A stretch of DNA of 64,000 nt, taken from contig JAHBUH010000002.1 of NCBI GenBank assembly GCA_019638185.1, positions 1 through 64,000 on the forward strand, read 5' to 3'. The notes under the pieces were generated by a model. It ran no database searches and had not been told where the DNA came from. It was given only the letters and a program-made list of their open reading frames with translations. The DNA comes from Leadbetterella sp. (lineage in GTDB: Bacteria > Bacteroidota > Bacteroidia > Cytophagales > Spirosomataceae). This document shows positions 58,835 through 64,000 of the stretch, one piece after another. Within the stretch, counting starts at the first letter, position 1. Every line of letters begins with the position of its first letter. Both the position numbers and the translations under genes were made by a program.

Positions 58835-59959
58835 ATGAAAGTATTGGCGAACTTTTCACGTGTGATCGTCGGGATGTACCTTATTTTCTCAGGCTTTCTG
58901 AAAGTAGTGGATCCTTACGGTACAGCGTTAAAGCTGAAGGAGTACTTCGAGGTATTCGCTATGGATATACCGGCTCTGAAGGGCTTTTTTGAGGGCCTGG
59001 GCGCATCGTCAGTGCCCCTTTCGGTATTTTTCTGCTGCCTGGAACTGGTAATAGGTGTAGCCCTGCTGTTTGGTTTTAAGCTGAGATGGACCGCCTGGGT
59101 GGCCCTGCTGCTGATGACCTTCTTCACCTTCCTGACGTTTTATTCCGCTTATTTTAACCGGGTAACCGACTGCGGCTGTTTCGGCGAATTTATGAAGCTG
59201 AAACCCTGGGCCTCTTTCTGGAAGAACGTGGTGACCATGATCTTCATCGTGATCCTGTTTATCTACCGCAAAGAATTCAAAAATTCAGGGGCCGGAACAC
59301 CGGCCGTGCTGCTGGCCATCATTATTTCCACCGGGCTGGGGATCTACAGCCTGAGCTACCTTCCGGTGGTGGATATGCTGCCTTACGCCGTGGGAAAAAG
59401 CATCCCGGAGCAGATGAAGCGCCCGGATACGGCACCCGAGATAGAATACCAGTTCCTGGACGATTCCACGGGTAAGACCGTCCTGTCAAAGGAATATCTG
59501 ATGGATACTTTACGTTATACTTATCAGGCTTCGAAAGTTTTGAACGAGGACGCCATTAAGCCGGCCATCACGGATTTCAGCGTGGTAGACACTTCAGGCG
59601 CTGAAACGCTCTCTGCCGTGCTGGAAGGAAAGGTGCTGGTGCTGATCCTGAAGTCTACGGCGGATATAGAAGACCTTGATTTTAAGAAATACCGGGAGGT
59701 AGTGACCAAAGTGGCTAAAGTGCAGGTGAAGCCGGTGGTGCTGACCCCAGAAACGGGCATCGGAACCTATCTTAAAACCAAAAAACTGAATTATCCTTAT
59801 TACTTTGTAGATGAAAAGGTGCTGAAGACCATGGCCCGGAACAATCCCGTGATCTACCTGATGCAGGACGGCGTGGTTTTAGGGAAATGGAGCTTTAACC
59901 GCCTGCCGACGGATGCAAAGATTAAGAAGTTGATTAACAATAGTACTACAAGTTTATAA
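58835..59959 (+). CDS. DoxX/MauE-like membrane protein with C-terminal thioredoxin-like region
   Basis: 374 residues. Four membrane helices in the first ~150 residues (FSRVIVGMYLIFSGFLKVVD, FFCCLELVIGVALLFGFKL, WVALLLMTFFTFLTFYSAYF), with the redox-like motif TDCGCFGEF, one further helix (~155-175) and a soluble domain (~230-370) with VLVLILKSTADIEDLDFKKY and PVIYLMQDGVVLGKWSFNRL, as in the Bacteroidota BT_3928-type family. Possibly a disulphide carrier of the inner membrane. Between DUF1599 and aroK, no gap before aroK. Confidence 0.88.
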   Translation: MKVLANFSRVIVGMYLIFSGFLKVVDPYGTALKLKEYFEVFAMDIPALKGFFEGLGASSVPLSVFFCCLELVIGVALLFGFKLRWTAWVALLLMTFFTFLTFYSAYFNRVTDCGCFGEFMKLKPWASFWKNVVTMIFIVILFIYRKEFKNSGAGTPAVLLAIIISTGLGIYSLSYLPVVDMLPYAVGKSIPEQMKRPDTAPEIEYQFLDDSTGKTVLSKEYLMDTLRYTYQASKVLNEDAIKPAITDFSVVDTSGAETLSAVLEGKVLVLILKSTADIEDLDFKKYREVVTKVAKVQVKPVVLTPETGIGTYLKTKKLNYPYYFVDEKVLKTMARNNPVIYLMQDGVVLGKWSFNRLPTDAKIKKLINNSTTSL

Positions 59960-60493
59960 ATGACTACAAATATTTTTATGATTGGAATGCCGTCTTCCGG
60001 GAAAAGTACGCTGGGAAGGCAACTGGCAAAAGAGCTGAATTATGAGTTCATTGACCTCGACAAAAAGATCGAGCTGGCGGAAGGGAAAAAGATCAGCGAG
60101 ATTTTCAATCTGGAAGGTGAAGAATACTTTAGAAAAATAGAAACCGAGCAGCTGAAACGCATTGAACCCAATTCCAGCCTGGTGATCGCCACAGGAGGCG
60201 GAACCCCCTGCAGCGGCAATAACATGGACTTTATCAAAGAGAATGGGATCAGTGTTTTCCTGGATGTAAAGCCCAATAAGCTGGAAGAAAGAATGCGCAA
60301 TTCCAAGAAAAATAACCGGCCGCTTTATAACCTGGAAAGCGAGTTGCTGGTAGATACGCTGACCAAAACCTACGATGACCGGATCGAAATTTATAAAAGA
60401 GCCGATATCGTTATTGAGGGAGATACAGATGCCAATACTATTCTGTGGATCCTGGATGCGCACTTTTCTAAAGTGATGAAAGACATATTCTAA
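59960..60493 (+). CDS. aroK: Shikimate kinase
   Basis: Phosphorylates shikimate in aromatic amino acid synthesis. 177 residues: P-loop MIGMPSSGKSTLGRQLAKEL, FIDLDKKIE, EYFRKIETEQLKRIE, IATGGGTPC, and the lid NNRPLYNLE. Starts directly after the stop of the preceding gene. Confidence 0.96.
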   Translation: MTTNIFMIGMPSSGKSTLGRQLAKELNYEFIDLDKKIELAEGKKISEIFNLEGEEYFRKIETEQLKRIEPNSSLVIATGGGTPCSGNNMDFIKENGISVFLDVKPNKLEERMRNSKKNNRPLYNLESELLVDTLTKTYDDRIEIYKRADIVIEGDTDANTILWILDAHFSKVMKDIF

Positions 60494-60592
60494 TATTATT
60501 TTAATCGTTCTGCCTTGACTGGCTACGATATTTAGGCTAAACTCGCACTAAGATTTAAACAACCGGCGTAGAATAATTGCTACTGCATAGCT

Positions 60593-61873
60593 ATGAAATC
60601 GATTAAAAACTGCTATAATGACTTCTTCAGGTGGCAAAAAGAGAACAGGAGCATCCTATGGATCCTCCTGGCGGCGTTTGTTATTGTGATCATTGCAGTA
60701 CCGAATATCACCACTCCCGGGAAATTTGACCGCCGGGTCTGGATCTCCTGGGCGAATTATATGCTGGAAAACGGGATTCAGAACGTGTATAAGCTGGGGG
60801 TGGACTACCTTCCGGTCACACATTATATCCTGTATATCTATGCACAGATCGTGGGAAGCACTGAAGCCATTATCCTGCATATTAATTCCCTGAAAATCTT
60901 TACTTTTTCCATAGAGCTCCTGGGCATTTACTATGTGTATCTGCTTATCCGGGATCATTATAAAAACTACCGGCAGGCGGCCCTGGTTTGCCTGCTCATC
61001 CTGCTGAACCCGGCCTACCTGTATGACTCGATTCTGTATGGCCAGTGGGACGGGATCTATACCACTTTTACCTTCATCAGCTTTTATTATGCCTTGAAAA
61101 AACGGCTGGGGCTCAGTATCCTGTTTTTCTTTGTGGTGCTGAACACCAAACTCCAGGGGCTGGTTTATTTCCCCATGATCGCCTTTATCTGGCTGGAAGA
61201 CCAGATTGAAAAATTTGAGCCGGTCAGAATTATAAAGGCCCTGGTTCCTTTTCTGATCTTCCAGGTGCTGATCCTGGTGCCATTTATGATTTCCGGTGAT
61301 GTGCTGAAAGTGTTTCACACCGGTGTGAGCCTGGTGGGGAAATACCCGCTGGTTTCCATGGGGGCCAGTAACTTCTGGTTTTTTATCCTGGATAATCCTT
61401 TAAAGGAGCTGGATCTACGGGGGCATTGGGGGCTGAGCTATAACTCCATCGGTTTATTAATGTTCTGTACGGCCATAATTATCATTTTTGTGCCCGTGCT
61501 GATCTATTTTATCCGGAAGATAATGACCCGGAACTACAGCGGGAGATTCCCGGTAGATAAGCTGCTGCTGATGGGGGTGCTGATCCCGGTGGTCTTCTTT
61601 TATTTTAACACACAGATGCATGCCCGCTACGCGCACTCGGCCATTCTTTTTGGCGGGGCGTATGCCCTCTATACCCGGCGTTACCTGATCTACGGCCTGG
61701 TCAGTACGGCTTACTTCCTGAACCTGGAGATCGCAGCCAAGATCCTGAAGGGTGACATCCAGGAATACACCCTGTTCTTCATGCAGCCGCGTTTTGTGGC
61801 CTCCCTGTTCGGCCTGGTGCTGATTCTGGGCCTGGGTAACCTGTACGGGGTTTTTAAAAATAAAATAGTTTAA
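60593..61873 (+). CDS. Polytopic membrane protein, GT-C glycosyltransferase-like
   Basis: 426 residues with about ten membrane helices. The first periplasmic loop has FDRRVWISWANYMLENGIQN and VDYLPVTHYILYIYAQIVGS, and a later loop has LYGQWDGIYTTFTFISFYY; acidic residues in these positions are typical of GT-C mannosyl/glucosyltransferases using polyprenyl-phosphate sugars. NTKLQGLVYFPM and NTQMHARYAHSAILFGGAYA also fit. The acceptor is unknown. Convergent with the NAD(P)H-hydrate gene (4-base overlap). Confidence 0.8.
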   Translation: MKSIKNCYNDFFRWQKENRSILWILLAAFVIVIIAVPNITTPGKFDRRVWISWANYMLENGIQNVYKLGVDYLPVTHYILYIYAQIVGSTEAIILHINSLKIFTFSIELLGIYYVYLLIRDHYKNYRQAALVCLLILLNPAYLYDSILYGQWDGIYTTFTFISFYYALKKRLGLSILFFFVVLNTKLQGLVYFPMIAFIWLEDQIEKFEPVRIIKALVPFLIFQVLILVPFMISGDVLKVFHTGVSLVGKYPLVSMGASNFWFFILDNPLKELDLRGHWGLSYNSIGLLMFCTAIIIIFVPVLIYFIRKIMTRNYSGRFPVDKLLLMGVLIPVVFFYFNTQMHARYAHSAILFGGAYALYTRRYLIYGLVSTAYFLNLEIAAKILKGDIQEYTLFFMQPRFVASLFGLVLILGLGNLYGVFKNKIV

Positions 61874-63360
61874 CCGTTTCCTTCCAGCTGCCTCCATGCC
61901 TGCGGGATAGCCCGGATCAGATCCGTGGCGGTCATGCCCCGTGGCCCGATCTCCGCAGCCGCGCAGTCTCCCGCCAGGCCGTGAAGAAAAACGCCCGTTA
62001 TGGCCGCCTCATGAGGCGGATAACCCTGCGCCAGGAGAGACGCAAGCATGCCGGTGAGCACATCGCCGCTGCCGCCTTTGGCCATTCCGTAATTCCCGGT
62101 GGAATTATACCGGATCTGCCCGTCAGGAAATACCAGGGCGGAATTTGCACCTTTGATCACCACCAGCACGTTCAGGCGGTGAGCCAGCTCCCGTACCTTT
62201 TCCAGTTTTTCGAAATCATCTGACCAGGGGCCGGTGATCCTTTCCAGCTCTTTGGGGTGCGGGGTTAAAATAGTACCCGCCGGTAAACGGGAAAGCAGCT
62301 TCGGGTTACACGATAGAATATTCAGGGCATCCGCATCCAGCACCAGGGGCGGGGCGGTTTCCAGGAGCTTGCCCAGGGCGGCTTCGGTTTCCGCAGCGGT
62401 GCCCATGCCTATCCCCACCCCCAGGGCGGAGAAACGGGTAAGCCCCTCAGGGAAAACAGACAGGTACTCCTCCTGCGGGTCGGTCAGCACCATGGCTTCC
62501 GGCAGGGAGGTCTGGAGGGGTATGTATCCGCAGCGGGGAACATAGGCGGTAACCAGGCCACAGCCGGTTTTCAGGGCAGCACCTGCGGCCAGGATCACGG
62601 CTCCCGTTTTACCGTAGCTTCCCCCGGCTATCAGCGCATGGCCGAACGTGCCCTTGTGTGAAAACCGGGAGGGTGTCCTGAGCAGGGCTTTAACAGTAGC
62701 GGCGGTGATGTACTGCTCCGGGGCGGAGGAAGGGTCATCCAGCCCGATATCGATCACCCGGAAGTTCTCTGCCCTGGCCGCATTTTCAGGGAGTAGCAGT
62801 GCCTTTTTAGGGCCATGGAAGGTGTACACCATCTGCGCTTTTATCACGGGCGCCTGAGGGCCTGTGGGCGCATCTGCCAGTAGGCCTGAGGGCATATCTA
62901 CGGCCATCACCCTCCTGCCGGAAGTATTGACCTGGTCCGCCAGGGAAGCCCATCCCGGATCCAGCGGGCGGTTCAGCCCGTAACCGTAGAGGGCGTCTAT
63001 GATGACCGTGTTTTCCAGAAAACGGAGATGGGAATCCCGGTCAAAAACCGTTACGGGCAGGTCTCCCAGGCGTTTCTGATTTTCAAGATTATCGGGTGAG
63101 TAAGACGATGCCCTCAGCAGGCAGACCTGCACCTGGCTGCCGGCAGAAAACAGCATGCGGGCCAGGGCCAGGCCGTCACCGCCGTTATTTCCCGGTCCGC
63201 AGAGAATGGTAAAATGCGTACGGTAAATATCCATATCGGCCTTCAGGCTTTCGAAAAGCGCGCCGGCCGCCCTTTCCATTAATTGCCAGGAGCTGATCTG
63301 CTGAATGGCCAGGGTCCGGGCATAGGCTTCTTTTAACTGCTGTGCACTGAGAATATTCAT
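61870..63360 (-). CDS. nnrD: Bifunctional NAD(P)H-hydrate epimerase / ADP-dependent dehydratase
   Basis: Repairs hydrated NAD(P)H. 496 residues from ATG 63360 (MNILSAQQLKEAYARTLAIQ); the frame is open 96 bases further up but that part lacks family resemblance. Epimerase half: LCGPGNNGGDGLALARMLFS, VIDALYGYGLNRPLD, VMAVDMPSGLLADAPTG. Dehydratase half: HALIAGGSYGKTGAVILAAG, LTPHPKELERI, VVIKGANSALVFPDG and AKGGSGDVLTGMLASLLAQG. The fused form (NnrE-NnrD) is common in bacteria. Confidence 0.95.
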   Translation of the reverse strand: MNILSAQQLKEAYARTLAIQQISSWQLMERAAGALFESLKADMDIYRTHFTILCGPGNNGGDGLALARMLFSAGSQVQVCLLRASSYSPDNLENQKRLGDLPVTVFDRDSHLRFLENTVIIDALYGYGLNRPLDPGWASLADQVNTSGRRVMAVDMPSGLLADAPTGPQAPVIKAQMVYTFHGPKKALLLPENAARAENFRVIDIGLDDPSSAPEQYITAATVKALLRTPSRFSHKGTFGHALIAGGSYGKTGAVILAAGAALKTGCGLVTAYVPRCGYIPLQTSLPEAMVLTDPQEEYLSVFPEGLTRFSALGVGIGMGTAAETEAALGKLLETAPPLVLDADALNILSCNPKLLSRLPAGTILTPHPKELERITGPWSDDFEKLEKVRELAHRLNVLVVIKGANSALVFPDGQIRYNSTGNYGMAKGGSGDVLTGMLASLLAQGYPPHEAAITGVFLHGLAGDCAAAEIGPRGMTATDLIRAIPQAWRQLEGNG

Positions 63361-63452
63361 AGACGCCAAAGTTTTTGTAAAAATAGGGTTTATCGTTATA
63401 GGGTGTTGCTTCCCGACGGCTTTTCCCGGGTGGTTTATGATTTTTACGGGGC

Positions 63453-63483
63453 ACAAAAAAAGGCTGCCTTTGCAGACAGCCTT
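63453..63483 (-). terminator. Rho-independent terminator of the OmpA-like gene
   Basis: Stem AAGGCTG (63460-63466) / CAGCCTT (63477-63483), with inner pairs, followed on the minus strand by a run of seven T. It lies 23 bases after the minus-strand stop. Confidence 0.8.
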
Positions 63484-63506
63484 TTCCGGATATTTTTAGA
63501 AAATCC

Positions 63507-64000
63507 TTATTTCGCTCTTACCGAAACGGCTATCCGGCGGTTTTGCGCCTTGCCTTCTTCGGTGTCGTTTGAAGCTACGGGATGTTCCTGCCCGAATCCT
63601 TCCGAAGTCAGGCGGTCAGCTGCCACACCCAGGTTAACCAGGGCCTTCTTAACGTTAGTAGCTCTTTCGTCAGACAGCTTCAGGTTACCTTCCGCTGTGC
63701 CGGTGTTATCGGTATAGCCACCGATTTTCACCTTCACATTGGGATATTCTTTAAGGATAGCGGCAATGTTCTCCACTTCTTTCATGCTGGTTTCGTCGAT
63801 CTCGTTGCTTCCGGATTTGAAGTTCAGATCCACAAAATTGAACCAGTTGTCATTACCCGGCTTCTGCGCGTCGTCTTCAATGAACCCGATCAGCTGGTCT
63901 TCGATCCCGTTATCCGTGAAAGACAGCATCAGGCCGGAAGGCAGTACTTTAGATACTGAAACTTTTTCTACTACCACTATGGCGTCATCGTCTTCCACTT
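63507..64000 (-). CDS. OmpA-family outer-membrane protein, C-terminal part
   Basis: About 164 codons; the frame is open to the window edge, so the N-terminus is missing. The OmpA peptidoglycan-binding domain is clear: FVDLNFKSGSNEIDETSMKE, VKVKIGGYTDNTGTAEGNLK, LSDERATNVKKALVNLGV and the ending AQNRRIAVSVRAK. The preceding acidic stretch (NGIEDQLIGFIEDDAQKPG) resembles the linker of Bacteroidota OmpA lipoproteins. It should anchor the outer membrane to peptidoglycan. Confidence 0.9.
   Translation of the reverse strand, partial: VEDDDAIVVVEKVSVSKVLPSGLMLSFTDNGIEDQLIGFIEDDAQKPGNDNWFNFVDLNFKSGSNEIDETSMKEVENIAAILKEYPNVKVKIGGYTDNTGTAEGNLKLSDERATNVKKALVNLGVAADRLTSEGFGQEHPVASNDTEEGKAQNRRIAVSVRAK

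Noticed and set aside
63361-63456. Upstream extension of the NAD(P)H-hydrate enzyme frame
   Set aside because: The usual family start (MNILSAQQLKEAY) is at 63360, and the extension runs into the T-run of the neighbouring terminator.
1-64000. Insertion sequences, prophage or CRISPR arrays
   Set aside because: No transposase or integrase gene, no terminal inverted repeats with target duplications and no regularly spaced direct repeats were seen.

Overview
The window reads as a piece of chromosome from a member of the Bacteroidota, most likely a Cytophagales-type soil or aquatic heterotroph; I cannot name the genus. Support comes from several lineage marks: a fused lpxC-fabZ gene, an Oar-like TonB-dependent receptor with a carboxypeptidase-regulatory-like N-terminal domain, a type IX secretion C-terminal sorting domain, DUF4920, DUF4412, DUF5053 and DUF1599 proteins, weak or absent Shine-Dalgarno sites, and many upstream boxes of the Bacteroidota sigma form TAnnTTTG with TTG or TTTG about 20 bases further up. 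I see no rRNA, tRNA, insertion sequence, prophage or CRISPR array.

Layout. 1-9.6 kb: end of gpmI, a large TonB-dependent receptor, two small proteins (one DUF5053), tsaE, alanine dehydrogenase, a hypothetical gene, and a secreted glycosylasparaginase next to a GH29 alpha-L-fucosidase. 9.6-15.3 kb: an HD-domain phosphohydrolase gene starting inside the fucosidase gene, then lpxD, lpxC-fabZ, lpxA and a coupled ABC ATPase (outer-membrane lipid A synthesis), then a DUF4920 protein. 15.3-19.6 kb, minus strand: rsgA, a MerR-like gene, dprA and uvrB in one tight operon. 19.9-24 kb: a 39-residue membrane peptide gene, a crotonase-fold enzyme, glnS and a FAD oxidoreductase. 24.1-28.8 kb: a signalling cluster with a LuxR-type response regulator, a histidine kinase, a seven-helix membrane protein, a protein with a Cys-Cys and polyproline tail, and a membrane-bound AraC regulator carrying two extracytoplasmic starch-binding-like repeats. 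28.9-31.2 kb: tryptophanase with a candidate leader peptide, then a PIN-toxin/antitoxin pair.

31.2-51 kb is a hexuronate (pectin sugar) utilisation region. A LacI-type regulator is divergent from kduD-kduI. After two two-component systems, a coiled-coil protein and a cupin comes an operon of GH105-like protein, NTF2-like protein, uxaB, uxaA, uxaC, kdgK, eda and exuT. Together these import galacturonate and take both it and 5-keto-4-deoxyuronate to 2-keto-3-deoxygluconate, then to pyruvate and glyceraldehyde 3-phosphate. Two LacI-type palindromes with an AACGTT core, one in the lacI-kduD gap and one before the GH105-like gene, suggest that one repressor controls both halves.

51-64 kb: a DUF1080 lipoprotein, a DUF4412 protein, atpA-atpG without the other ATP synthase genes, a fibronectin-III protein with a type IX secretion tail, folP, a DUF1599 protein, a DoxX/MauE-like membrane protein, shikimate kinase, a GT-C-like membrane protein, the NAD(P)H-hydrate repair enzyme and the C-terminal part of an OmpA-like protein.

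Observations most worth a second look: the short Trp-containing leader frame directly after the tryptophanase promoter; the GH105-like protein that appears to lack every active-site loop; the membrane AraC protein with tandem carbohydrate-binding-like modules; the shared LacI operators; and a compact, strongly structured spacer between uxaA and uxaC. All family assignments come from reading motifs and remembered relatives, with no database search.
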